Source: Pseudomonas bubulae
Lineage (GTDB): Bacteria > Pseudomonadota > Gammaproteobacteria > Pseudomonadales > Pseudomonadaceae
Assembly: GCF_900618535.1 (NCBI RefSeq)
Contig: NZ_UYJA01000001.1
Location: 186,001 to 250,000 of the forward strand
DNA: 64,000 nucleotides
Direction of reading: 5' to 3'
Within the stretch, counting starts at the first letter, position 1, and each line of letters starts with the position of its first letter. The translations under genes were made by a program, and so were the position numbers. Of the stretch, positions 1 through 7,640 are shown piece by piece. The notes under the pieces were generated by a model. It did not search any database and was not told the DNA's origin. It worked only from the letters and a program-made list of their open reading frames with translations.

Positions 1-1092
1 GTTGAGTTTGTTGTCGCGCAGTTGCCGGGACAGTTCGGGCTGGGTCAGCGAATAAGTGCCTGCCGAGCCGCAGCACAAGTGGCTGTCGGGCACCGCGGTC
101 AGGTTGAACCCCAACCGGGTGAGAATGCCTTCAACCGCGCCGCCGAGTTTTTGCCCGTGCTGCAAGGTGCAGGGGCAGTGGAACGCCAGCCGTTGATTGC
201 TGTGCACACCGAGGGTGTGCAGTGGCTCGTCGCGCAGCACTTCAACCAGATCCCTGGCCAGCGCACTGACCTTGGCAGCTTTTTCGGCATAGGCCGGGTC
301 GTTGCCGAGCAGGTGGCCGTAATCCTTGATAAAGGCACCGCAGCCGCTGGCGGTTTGCACGATTGCTTCGGCCCCTTGTTCAATCCCCGGCCACCAGGCA
401 TCGATATTGCGCCGGGCGCGATCAAGTCCTGCGGCCTGGGCGTCCAGGTGGTAGTCCACTGCACCGCAGCAAGCGGCTTCTCGGGCAGGAATCACGCTGA
501 TGCCCAATCGGTCCAGCACTCGGGTCGCTGCTGCGTTGGTGTTGGGTGACAAGCTCGGTTGCACGCAGCCTTCGAGCAGCAGTACTTGCCGGGCATGGCG
601 GGGGGTAGGTCGCAGCCCGGGCGTAGGGACCTGGCCTGGCAGTTTGTCTTGCAGGCGTGCGGGCAGCCAGGGGCGCAAGATCTGACCACTGCGCAGTAGC
701 CACCTGAACCGGCCCGCATTGGGTATGACGCTGCGCAGCCCTTGACGCAGCAAGCGTTGCCCGAGCGATCTGGGTACCTGGGCCTCAACCATTGCCCGGC
801 CAATGTCCAGCAAGTTGTGGTAGTCGACGCCTGAGGGGCAGGTGGTTTCGCAATTGCGGCAAGACAGGCAACGGTCCAGATGCTGTCGGGTTTTCTGCGT
901 CACCTGATTGCCTTCCAGTACCTGTTTGATCAGGTAAATACGCCCCCTCGGGCCGTCCAGTTCATCACCGAGCAACTGATAGGTCGGACAGGTGGCGTTA
1001 CAGAAACCACAGTGCACGCAACTGCGCAGGATGCGTTCAGCTTCCCCGGCGCGGGGCAATTGGCGGGCCTGTTCGCTCAACGTGGTCTGCAT
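1..1092 (-). CDS. glcF: Glycolate oxidase iron-sulfur subunit GlcF (3' end outside window)
   Basis: Iron-sulfur subunit of the membrane-associated glycolate oxidase, which passes electrons from glycolate oxidation to the quinone pool. The minus-strand frame from ATG at 1092 stays open to the window edge (about 364 codons; E. coli GlcF has about 407), so roughly the last 40 residues are missing. Two ferredoxin-type cysteine clusters lie near the N-terminus, CVHCGFCNATCP (about residue 28) and CLSCRNCETTCP (about residue 80). Two CCG-type motifs follow, CCGAVDYH and CCGSAGTYS, as in the heterodisulfide-reductase-like half of the family. The start lies 3 bp after the glcE stop, so the two are co-transcribed and probably translationally coupled. 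Family and position both fit, so the identification is firm. Confidence 0.95.
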   Translation of the reverse strand, partial: MQTTLSEQARQLPRAGEAERILRSCVHCGFCNATCPTYQLLGDELDGPRGRIYLIKQVLEGNQVTQKTRQHLDRCLSCRNCETTCPSGVDYHNLLDIGRAMVEAQVPRSLGQRLLRQGLRSVIPNAGRFRWLLRSGQILRPWLPARLQDKLPGQVPTPGLRPTPRHARQVLLLEGCVQPSLSPNTNAAATRVLDRLGISVIPAREAACCGAVDYHLDAQAAGLDRARRNIDAWWPGIEQGAEAIVQTASGCGAFIKDYGHLLGNDPAYAEKAAKVSALARDLVEVLRDEPLHTLGVHSNQRLAFHCPCTLQHGQKLGGAVEGILTRLGFNLTAVPDSHLCCGSAGTYSLTQPELSRQLRDNKLN

Positions 1093-1095
1093 GGT

Positions 1096-2157
1096 TCAAA
1101 GCTCCGCGTACAGGCGCCCGGGGTTGAAAATACCCTGCGGGTCGAGTTGTTGTTTGAGGCTACGCTGGTAGCGCATCAGAGCGTCCGGCAACGGCTGGAA
1201 CGGGCTGTCGACAAGACCGTGGCTGTAGCAGGTGGCATGGCCGCCGACCTCGGTTACGACCGTGCGGATAAAGCTCGCCTCAGCATCCGACTTGAGCCAG
1301 CGCTGGGCACCGCCCCAATCGATCAACTGCTCACCGGGTAGCTCAAGTTCCGGGGTGTTGTTGGGCAAGGACAGGCGCCAGAGGGGCTGGCCCTCATCGA
1401 AGAAGCGCAATTGGTGTTCGTTGAGCCGTGTCCAGAACGAAGCGTCCAGGCGCTCGCCGCCCAGGCGTTCGTGAGCCGCCATCACCGAGCCTTCGCCACC
1501 CTCCAGGCGCAGGTGCAGGCGCTGGCCATCGTGGCAGGCAGCGCTGATCGGCAGCGGTTGCCGGCCCCATTCGGCGAGGCGCAGCAGGGCTCGCGCCGTG
1601 TCCAGTTCCAGGCTGATACTCAGGGATTGCCGCGGCTTGGGCAGCACCTTGAGTGACACTTCGGTGATGACTCCCAGTGCGCCGTAGCTGCCGGCCATCA
1701 AACGGGACAGGTCATAGCCAGCGACGTTTTTCATGACTTCGCCGCCAAAACGCAAATGCTTGCCGTGCCCGGTGATCACCCGGGTGCCGAGGACAAAGTC
1801 CCTGAGCGAACCTGACCAGGGCCGGCGCGGCCCCGACAGGCCGCTGGCAACCATGCCGCCGACCGTGGCAGCACCGAAAGAGGGCGGCTCGCAGGCCAGC
1901 ATTTGCCCGGCTTTATCCAGCACCTGCGCCAGCTCCATCAGAGGCGTACCGCAGCGTGCGGTGATCACCAGCTCGGTGGGGTCATAGCTGACAATGCCCC
2001 GATGGCCGCGGGTGTCGAGCACTTCACCGGCCACGCTGCGGCCAAGGAAGGCTTTGCTGTTGGCGCCCTGGATACGTAGCGGGGTGGCGTATTGCAGCGC
2101 CTGACTGACCTGCTCCAGCAACAGGGCGCTGGTATCGACATTGTCTGCACTGCGCAT
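1096..2157 (-). CDS. glcE: Glycolate oxidase FAD-binding subunit GlcE
   Basis: 353-residue FAD-binding subunit of glycolate oxidase. The PCMH-type FAD-binding half occupies about the first 170 residues and includes GAATVGGMVASGLSGPRRP and the MKNVAGYDLSRLMAGSYGALG segment typical of GlcE. The C-terminus is the short oxidase C-domain ending in FNPGRLYAEL. Its ATG overlaps the glcD stop by one base (TGATG), and glcF follows after 3 bp, giving a tightly coupled glcD-E-F operon on the minus strand. Length and motifs match the family. Confidence 0.95.
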   Translation of the reverse strand: MRSADNVDTSALLLEQVSQALQYATPLRIQGANSKAFLGRSVAGEVLDTRGHRGIVSYDPTELVITARCGTPLMELAQVLDKAGQMLACEPPSFGAATVGGMVASGLSGPRRPWSGSLRDFVLGTRVITGHGKHLRFGGEVMKNVAGYDLSRLMAGSYGALGVITEVSLKVLPKPRQSLSISLELDTARALLRLAEWGRQPLPISAACHDGQRLHLRLEGGEGSVMAAHERLGGERLDASFWTRLNEHQLRFFDEGQPLWRLSLPNNTPELELPGEQLIDWGGAQRWLKSDAEASFIRTVVTEVGGHATCYSHGLVDSPFQPLPDALMRYQRSLKQQLDPQGIFNPGRLYAEL

Positions 2158-3656
2158 CAGAACCGCTCCAGTTCGGGGAAGGGCAGTTGCCCCATATGCA
2201 CGTGCATGGCGCCCAACTCGGCGCAGCGATGCAGGGTGGGGATGTTCTTGCCGGGGTTGAGCAAGCCGCCGGGGTCGAAGGCGGCCTTGACGGCATGAAA
2301 CAGGGTCAGTTCATCGCTGTTGAACTGCGCGCACATCTGGTTGATCTTCTCGCGGCCTACGCCGTGTTCGCCGGTAATGCTGCCACCGACCTTGACGCAG
2401 AGCTCAAGGATCTGGCCGCCCAGAGCTTCGGCGCGCTCAAGTTCCCCGGGCTGGTTGGCATCGAACAGAATAAGCGGGTGCATATTGCCGTCACCGGCAT
2501 GAAACACATTGGCCACTCTCAGGTTGTAGTGGGTCGATAATCCGGCAATGGCCTGCAGTACACCGGGCAACTCACGGCGCGGAATGGTGCCGTCCATGCA
2601 GTAGTAATCCGGCGCAAGGCGACCTACAGCGGGAAAGGCGTTCTTGCGCCCGGCCCAGAAGCGCACCCGCTCAGCTTCGTCCCTGGCCTGGCGCACGGAG
2701 CTGGCGCCAGCCCGTTCAAGCACCTGGCGCACGCGCGCGCAATCGTCATGTACATCGGCTTCGACGCCGTCGAGTTCGCACAACAAGATGGCGTGGGCCT
2801 CGACCGGGTAACCGGCATGAATAAAATCTTCGGCGGCGCGGATGGCCAGGTTGTCCATCATCTCCAGTCCTGCGGGTATGATGCCGGCGGCGATGATGTC
2901 CGCCACGGCGCGACCGGCTTTTTCAACCGAGTCGAAGGCTGCCAGCAGCACTTTGGCGGTTTGCGGTTTGGGCAACAGTTTGACCGTGACCTCGGTAATG
3001 ACCCCGAGCATGCCTTCGGAACCGGTAAACAGTGCCAACAGATCGAAACCAGGTGAGTCGAGGGCATCCGCCCCCAGGGTCAGGTGCTCGCCGTCAACGG
3101 TCAGTATTTCGATCTTTAGCAGGTTGTGCACGGTCAAACCGTACTTGAGGCAATGCACGCCACCGGCGTTTTCAGCGACGTTGCCACCGATCGAACAGGC
3201 AATCTGCGAGGACGGATCCGGCGCGTAGTACAGGTCATACGGCGCCGCTGCCTGGGAAATGGCCAGATTGCGCACACCGGGCTGAACCCGTGCACTGCGG
3301 GCGTCGGGGTCGATATGAAGGATAGCGTTGAAGCGCGCCATTACCAGCAGCACGCCTTTTTCCAGGGGCAATGCCCCTGCGGACAAGCCGGTACCGGCCC
3401 CGCGTGCGACCACCGGCACGCGCAACTCATGGCAGATGCGCAACACGCCCTGTACCTCGTCCAGTTGGCGTGGCAGCACTACCAGCAGGGGCGTGGTGCG
3501 ATAGGCGCTAAGCCCGTCGCATTCGTAGGGCTTGAGTTCTTCACGCTGATGCAGGACTTCAAGGTTTGGCAAGCGTGTGCGCAGGGTGCGCAGTAATACG
3601 GCTTTATCGACGTCCGGCAGGACGCCGTCGACGCGTTCATCGTAGAGAATGTTCAT
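2157..3656 (-). CDS. glcD: Glycolate oxidase catalytic subunit GlcD
   Basis: 499-residue flavoprotein that oxidises glycolate to glyoxylate; FAD-linked oxidase of the D-lactate dehydrogenase/GlcD family. The FAD-binding PCMH domain carries ARGAGTGLSAGALP (about residue 85) and SIGGNVAENAGGVHCLKYG (about 155). The C-terminal half has HAGDGNMHP and SITGEHGVGREK, both characteristic of GlcD. It is the first gene of glcDEF. The regulator glcC, often divergent from glcD in other bacteria, is not present in the intergenic region; the next gene is an unrelated lipoprotein. An A-rich 11-mer lies about 20 nt upstream of the start (3676-3686). Confidence 0.96.
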   Translation of the reverse strand: MNILYDERVDGVLPDVDKAVLLRTLRTRLPNLEVLHQREELKPYECDGLSAYRTTPLLVVLPRQLDEVQGVLRICHELRVPVVARGAGTGLSAGALPLEKGVLLVMARFNAILHIDPDARSARVQPGVRNLAISQAAAPYDLYYAPDPSSQIACSIGGNVAENAGGVHCLKYGLTVHNLLKIEILTVDGEHLTLGADALDSPGFDLLALFTGSEGMLGVITEVTVKLLPKPQTAKVLLAAFDSVEKAGRAVADIIAAGIIPAGLEMMDNLAIRAAEDFIHAGYPVEAHAILLCELDGVEADVHDDCARVRQVLERAGASSVRQARDEAERVRFWAGRKNAFPAVGRLAPDYYCMDGTIPRRELPGVLQAIAGLSTHYNLRVANVFHAGDGNMHPLILFDANQPGELERAEALGGQILELCVKVGGSITGEHGVGREKINQMCAQFNSDELTLFHAVKAAFDPGGLLNPGKNIPTLHRCAELGAMHVHMGQLPFPELERF

Positions 3657-3675
3657 GGCGGCTCACGACACTCGA

Positions 3676-3686
3676 TTGTTCTTATT
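3676..3686 (-). promoter_or_regulatory. Candidate Crc/Hfq A-rich (CA) motif upstream of glcD
   Basis: Read on the minus strand the sequence is AATAAGAACAA, a perfect AAnAAnAAnAA pattern 20 nt before the glcD start. In pseudomonads Hfq with Crc binds such motifs to block translation of genes for secondary carbon sources. It lies somewhat upstream of the expected ribosome binding site, so its effect is uncertain. Confidence 0.35.
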
Positions 3687-3798
3687 GGAGGTCTGTTCCG
3701 TATGCAGCCTAGTCGCAAAGTGCGCCCTGTATCACTTGCAGGGTGATATCGGTGGCGCCGGTGTTGAAACCGGGGGTGATAAAAAGCGCTGTGCTACT

Positions 3799-3819
3799 GG
3801 CCCTTGAGGTACAAGGGCC
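3799..3819 (-). terminator. Candidate terminator of the lipoprotein gene
   Basis: An 8-bp perfect inverted repeat, GGCCCTTG (3799-3806) and CAAGGGCC (3812-3819) with a 5-nt loop, lies just beyond the lipoprotein stop. The T-run on the minus strand (3781-3785) is about 13 nt further on, so termination is plausible but not textbook. Confidence 0.4.
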
Positions 3820-3837
3820 CGCTTGCGGGGCAAAAGG

Positions 3838-4383
3838 TCAATAGGCCTTGGCGCTTTTGATATCGGCAATGATTTGCCGGGCGATGGCTTCGACCTGCTC
3901 CTGGGTCATGGCCGACATGACGCCTTCCCAGGCCGATGATGACGTATCGTAGGTCCGGGTCCCCAGCAACTGGCCGGTCTTCAGGTCGGTGAAGTCTGCA
4001 CTTGAGTTGACCCAGGCATTCCCCACCATGATGCCTGCGCCATACCGTGCACCCGGCGTGATGTAGCGGAAGTTGCTTACATTGATCTTGATGCCCACAC
4101 CGTCTTTTCCATCAAGGCTGAGCAGTTGGGACTCAGCAAGGCGGTAGCCCTCTGCAGAGGCTTCGGCATGCAAGGCCTCCTTCCATTCTTGCTTCAGCAG
4201 GGGCCAGTCCTCGTTCTGTTGAACCTTGCTGTTGCCTTCAAAGTTGACGCGCAGGTTTTGCTTGGCTGTTGCCTGGATCGGCAGCATGGGGCTGCCACCG
4301 CTTTTAACCGAGGCCGCGCAGCCGCTCAACAGTGAAATGGCCACGGCACAGTACAGCGCAGACGAGAGTTTGGAAGCGTTCAT
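3838..4383 (-). CDS. Putative outer-membrane lipoprotein (DUF4410-like)
   Basis: 181-residue protein with a lipoprotein signal peptide: a short basic N-terminus, a hydrophobic stretch and the lipobox LLSGC (Cys at about residue 22). The mature part is beta-rich, with NVSNFRYITPGARYGAG and a QLLGTRTYDTSSSAWEGVMSAMT segment. This resembles the DUF4410 group of small lipoproteins, whose function is unknown. It is separate from the glc operon (182 bp gap with a hairpin). The lipoprotein call is firm; the family assignment is tentative and made from memory of the family's overall pattern. Confidence 0.75.
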   Translation of the reverse strand: MNASKLSSALYCAVAISLLSGCAASVKSGGSPMLPIQATAKQNLRVNFEGNSKVQQNEDWPLLKQEWKEALHAEASAEGYRLAESQLLSLDGKDGVGIKINVSNFRYITPGARYGAGIMVGNAWVNSSADFTDLKTGQLLGTRTYDTSSSAWEGVMSAMTQEQVEAIARQIIADIKSAKAY

Positions 4384-4473
4384 TGAATGTCCATATTCTG
4401 GGGATGAACGCTATCTATACCGCAACGCCTCAGATTTTTCACCGGCTTTAATGGCTCTTGGCCAGTATCGGCA

Positions 4474-4683
4474 TCAGTGAAGCGTCGCCGCCCGACCGAT
4501 TTCGCCAATCCGGATCCGGTCCAGCGCCCGATTTAGAGCATCAAGCGCGTCGATCAGGGCCTTGGCCTCGGCTTCGCGGCCATCACCCCACAGGCGTTCG
4601 GCCATTTTGTTGAGGGCCTGGATCGATTGTTCTATGCCAGCTGCCGTAGCTGCCGGGTTTTCTGCGGTTTGCTTCTTGGACAT
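4474..4683 (-). CDS. Hypothetical 69-residue protein
   Basis: Small soluble protein with no domain I recognise. Residues 15-60 look alpha-helical and are rich in Ala, Leu and Asp (AKALIDALDALNRALDRI), with heptad-like leucine spacing that would allow a short coiled coil. There is no signal peptide. The reading frame and amino-acid composition look like a real Pseudomonas gene. No clear Shine-Dalgarno precedes the ATG. It lies between the DUF4410-like lipoprotein and a small-protein gene on the same strand. Confidence 0.55.
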   Translation of the reverse strand: MSKKQTAENPAATAAGIEQSIQALNKMAERLWGDGREAEAKALIDALDALNRALDRIRIGEIGRAATLH

Positions 4684-4716
4684 GTCAAAAATTGCGCCAT
4701 AAGTAATGGCTGCATA

Positions 4717-4884
4717 CTAGCGCCGGATGCGGTTTTTTTGCCAACTGGCATCGCTGTGGAAGGTGCCTGTATCGCCACGCAGCACATAAAGGGTGGCCCT
4801 GTAGGCCGATGTCACCCGTGTGCATTGCAGGCCGCGAATCTTGTGGTACGCCCAGGCCCAGCCGTGGTTGGTTTTACTGCTCAT
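4717..4884 (-). CDS. Small protein of a repeated family, copy A (55 residues)
   Basis: Short frame from ATG 4884 to TAG 4717. The product aligns without gaps through its core with the product of 52454-52630: W-A-W-A-Y-x-K-I-R-x-L, then CTR, then YRATLYVLRGDTGTF. Identity across the core is high while the ends differ, which is the pattern of selection at protein level. It is basic, with one Cys, and has no signal peptide or membrane segment. I recognise no named domain. The neighbours, a 69-residue hypothetical and a TetR gene, give no functional hint. A third, inactivated copy lies at 52140-52274. Confidence 0.6.
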   Translation of the reverse strand: MSSKTNHGWAWAYHKIRGLQCTRVTSAYRATLYVLRGDTGTFHSDASWQKNRIRR

Positions 4885-4984
4885 CGGTGTGCCTGCGTTT
4901 TCATCATCTAGATCCTGAACGACATGAACCTGATTGGACTCGATTTCGCTCAGTAGTTCCCTGGCAATGACGGCTCAAACAAAA

Positions 4985-5027
4985 TGATTTACATGAACAG
5001 TCATATGCAAGTTATTGATTTACATGA
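4985..5027. repeat. Two 12-bp direct repeats upstream of small-protein copy A
   Basis: TGATTTACATGA occurs exactly at 4985-4996 and 5016-5027, start points 31 bp apart. They sit in the AT-rich gap between the tetR stop and small-protein copy A, that is, in the latter's promoter region. Spacing near three helical turns would suit a regulator, but no similar pair precedes copy C. Confidence 0.35.
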
Positions 5028-5035
5028 TGTCAAAC

Positions 5036-5659
5036 CTATGGCTTTGCCTGGAATTCCTCTTCATCCATGAGCACCAGTGCGCCAACGATCAGTGCACGCA
5101 TGCCGCGGTCCAGCTCGGCCTCCATCTCGATTTCTTCGGCCAGGCGCTGGGCTTCTTCAACGGGCTGGCCGGTGACTGAATACACCGTGTCGGCTACGGC
5201 AATTCCGTGGAAGGCCACGGTTGCCAGCAGCCAGCGGGCCTGCGCCTTGGTAATGGCGTAGACCTGGGCGATATGGCTCTGATGCTCGTCGATCTTGGCG
5301 AGCATCGGTTGGGTCGCCGCCAAGCGGCGAATCACGTAGGGCATCAAGCCGGGGTGGGCCTTTACAAACAGGCGCACCGAGGTGGCAAACACCGTCAGGT
5401 AGTCCTTGAGTTCACCACGCTGATCGGCGTCGACCCGCGGTATCTGCCAGCGGGTGAAGATCTCTTCGGCGATCAGATTCTTCAGCGCCTCCAGATTGGC
5501 AACATGCTTGTACAGCGCCATATGACTGACCCCCAAAGCGGCAGCAACGCCGACAAAAGTGATACCCGGCAGGCCGATCTCGATGCCTGCTTCGACGATG
5601 CGCTCGCGGGTGATGGTGCGAGGGCGCCCGCGGGTCGCGGGTGGTTGTGAGGCGTTCAT
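5036..5659 (-). CDS. TetR-family transcriptional regulator
   Basis: 207-residue repressor-type protein. The N-terminal helix-turn-helix (about residues 15-62) reads TRERIVEAGIEIG then FVGVAAALGVSHMALYKHVANLEAL, the classic TetR arrangement. The C-terminal ligand/dimer domain is divergent, as usual. It is divergent from the siderophore ABC operon starting at 5853, and the shared intergenic region holds an 8-bp perfect inverted repeat (5715-5741), which is the obvious operator candidate. The likely role is local control of that operon and of itself; the inducer is unknown. Confidence 0.9.
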   Translation of the reverse strand: MNASQPPATRGRPRTITRERIVEAGIEIGLPGITFVGVAAALGVSHMALYKHVANLEALKNLIAEEIFTRWQIPRVDADQRGELKDYLTVFATSVRLFVKAHPGLMPYVIRRLAATQPMLAKIDEHQSHIAQVYAITKAQARWLLATVAFHGIAVADTVYSVTGQPVEEAQRLAEEIEMEAELDRGMRALIVGALVLMDEEEFQAKP

Positions 5660-5714
5660 GGCCGTTCCTTGATCGGTGAGGAGTGTCTTGTAGCTGTCTT
5701 GTCAGCATTTCGCA

Positions 5715-5741
5715 AATTAGTTTATAGTCATGCAACTAATT
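5715..5741. promoter_or_regulatory. Candidate TetR operator (8-11-8 palindrome)
   Basis: AATTAGTT (5715-5722) and AACTAATT (5734-5741) form a perfect inverted repeat around an 11-bp spacer, in the region shared by the divergent tetR and ABC genes. Symmetry and location fit binding by the adjacent TetR protein. This is inferred; no binding data are visible in sequence. Confidence 0.5.
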
Positions 5742-5756
5742 AAGGTTCTCATTTGC
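5738..5756. promoter_or_regulatory. Weak Fur-box-like site
   Basis: AATTAAGGTTCTCATTTGC matches 11 of 19 positions of the Fur consensus GATAATGATAATCATTATC, and its right half TCTCATTTGC looks like many Pseudomonas Fur sites. It partly overlaps the TetR palindrome, so iron and TetR control could converge here. It is weaker than the site at 13086. Confidence 0.35.
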
Positions 5757-5852
5757 GAGCCACTATCAGTTGCGCATACACCCCCCTTGTTTGCGCTTAA
5801 CCGGAATGCCAGTGGCCTTCCATTCTTATGACATTGCGGATGTTTGACTGGC

Positions 5853-7640
5853 ATGGAAACTCCTCACACGGCTGCGGCCACACCCAAGATGCGTGGCCCT
5901 GTCAGCCAGGTGCTTCACCCGATTCGTGGGCGGCTGCTGATTGCCGCCCTGCTTGCGGGCGTTGGCGCCATGCTGACGCTGGTACCGCTGGCAGGTATTG
6001 CGCATGTCGCCGGGCTGGTTCTGGGTGACAACGCAATCACTGCTCATGAGGTGTGGCGGGCAGTAGGTATCGGCGTGGCGAGTCTGTGCGCGGGCATGTT
6101 GTTGATATCCACCGGGGAGCTGCTGGCCCATCTGGCGGATAACCGTATTACCCACCACCTGCGCCTGGCCATTGTGCAGCGCCTGAGCCGCGTGCCCTTG
6201 GGCTGGTTCACCAGCCGGGGCTCGGTTGAGGTCAAGCAGGCGATGCAGGATGACATCAATACCCTGCACAGCCTGACGGCGCATTTCTACACCACCGTGG
6301 GGCGAGCGGTCGGCGCCATTGTGTTCTCGCTGGTCTACCTGTTTGTAATGGACTGGCGCATGGCAATTGTCTCGATCCTGCCGTTCCCGGGGTTCTTCCT
6401 GTTTTTTACCCGCGCCATGAAAGCCAGCGAGAGCAACATGCAGGCGTTTGTCGAGGGCATGGGGCGTATCGACAATGCCGTGGTCGAGTTCGTCAATGGC
6501 ATCCCGGTAGTGAAGTCGTTCGGGGCTGTCGGCAAGGCACACGGCAGTTACCGTGAGGCCGTCGATGCCTTCGCCCGGGCTTTTGTCGGTTTCACTCGCC
6601 CGCTGGTGGGTTCGATGGCCAATGCCAACGCAATGATCGCGCCGGTCGCGGTGCTGGGCGGCGTGCTGGCGTTCGGCACCCTGTTCGTGGCACTGGGCTG
6701 GATCGCTGCGCTGGATGTGCTGCCGTTCGCCCTGGTGACTCCGGGCCTGTGTGGCCCCTTGCTGTTGCTGCACTACATCACCCATGACCTCAACAATGCA
6801 GTGGGTGCGGCCCGGCGTGTGCAGGCCCTGCTCGATACACCGGTGCTGGAGCAACCGGCACCGGGCATGCAGGAGATGCCCAGGGGCAGCGAAATTGGTT
6901 TTGAGCACGTTGGCTACTGCTATGAAAGCGCGGGCCGGGGGCTGGCGGACATCAACCTGGTTCTCAAACCCGGCACGACCACCGCTGTGGTGGGGTGCTC
7001 CGGCGCCGGCAAGTCAACCCTGGCGCGCCTGCTGCTGCGTTTTTTTGACCCGACGCAAGGGCGTATCACCCTGGGGGGTGTGGATCTGCGTCAGATTGAG
7101 ACGGCAACCCTGTACCGGCATATCGGTTTTGTATTGCAGGAGGTACGGCTGATCCACGCCAGTGTGCACGACAACATTGCCCTGGGCAGACCAACGGCCA
7201 CCCGCCAGCAGATTGAGGATGCTGCGCGCACGGCCAATATCCATGCGCGCATTGTTGCCCTGCCGCGTGGCTATGACTCGGTGGTGGGTGAGGATGCGCA
7301 GTTTTCCGGCGGTGAGTTGCAGCGGGTGAGCATCGCCCGTGCCGTGTTGCTCGATCCGCCCGTGCTGGTGCTCGACGAGGCCACGGCGGCGGCGGATGCC
7401 GAAAGTGAAGTGGCCATCCAGGATGCACTCTCGCGTTTTGCCGGCGGCCGCACCTTGCTGGTCATCGCGCACCGGCTCGACACCGTGATGCACGCCGACC
7501 AGATCATCGTGCTCGACAACGGCACGATTCACGAGCAGGGCAGCCACGGCGAACTGCTTGCCCGCAAGGGCCTTTATGCCCGCCTGTGGGCGCAGGGCGA
7601 CTACTCATTCTCTGCAGAACTGGCGGTGCCGTCATGCTGA
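5853..7640 (+). CDS. Siderophore-associated ABC transporter, exporter-fold half-protein 1 (YbtP/IrtA type)
   Basis: 595-residue inner-membrane protein with six hydrophobic segments (about residues 25-310) fused to an ABC ATPase. Walker A is GCSGAGKST, the signature FSGGELQRVSIARA, Walker B VLVLDEATAAADAE, and the H-loop lies in VIAHRLDT. The fold is that of exporters. In siderophore clusters such paired proteins (YbtP/YbtQ, IrtA/IrtB) act in ferric-siderophore import or release. The gene starts an operon with a second half-ABC protein, FecCD permeases, an ATPase and a binding lipoprotein, which supports that role over drug export. An in-frame TTG occurs 9 bp upstream; ATG 5853 was preferred. 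It overlaps the next gene by 7 bp, so a heterodimer is likely. Confidence 0.85.
   Translation: METPHTAAATPKMRGPVSQVLHPIRGRLLIAALLAGVGAMLTLVPLAGIAHVAGLVLGDNAITAHEVWRAVGIGVASLCAGMLLISTGELLAHLADNRITHHLRLAIVQRLSRVPLGWFTSRGSVEVKQAMQDDINTLHSLTAHFYTTVGRAVGAIVFSLVYLFVMDWRMAIVSILPFPGFFLFFTRAMKASESNMQAFVEGMGRIDNAVVEFVNGIPVVKSFGAVGKAHGSYREAVDAFARAFVGFTRPLVGSMANANAMIAPVAVLGGVLAFGTLFVALGWIAALDVLPFALVTPGLCGPLLLLHYITHDLNNAVGAARRVQALLDTPVLEQPAPGMQEMPRGSEIGFEHVGYCYESAGRGLADINLVLKPGTTTAVVGCSGAGKSTLARLLLRFFDPTQGRITLGGVDLRQIETATLYRHIGFVLQEVRLIHASVHDNIALGRPTATRQQIEDAARTANIHARIVALPRGYDSVVGEDAQFSGGELQRVSIARAVLLDPPVLVLDEATAAADAESEVAIQDALSRFAGGRTLLVIAHRLDTVMHADQIIVLDNGTIHEQGSHGELLARKGLYARLWAQGDYSFSAELAVPSC

Noticed and set aside
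4627..4911. 94-codon plus-strand frame
   Set aside because: It lies opposite small-protein copy A and part of the 69-residue gene; the minus-strand frame is the one conserved in copy C.
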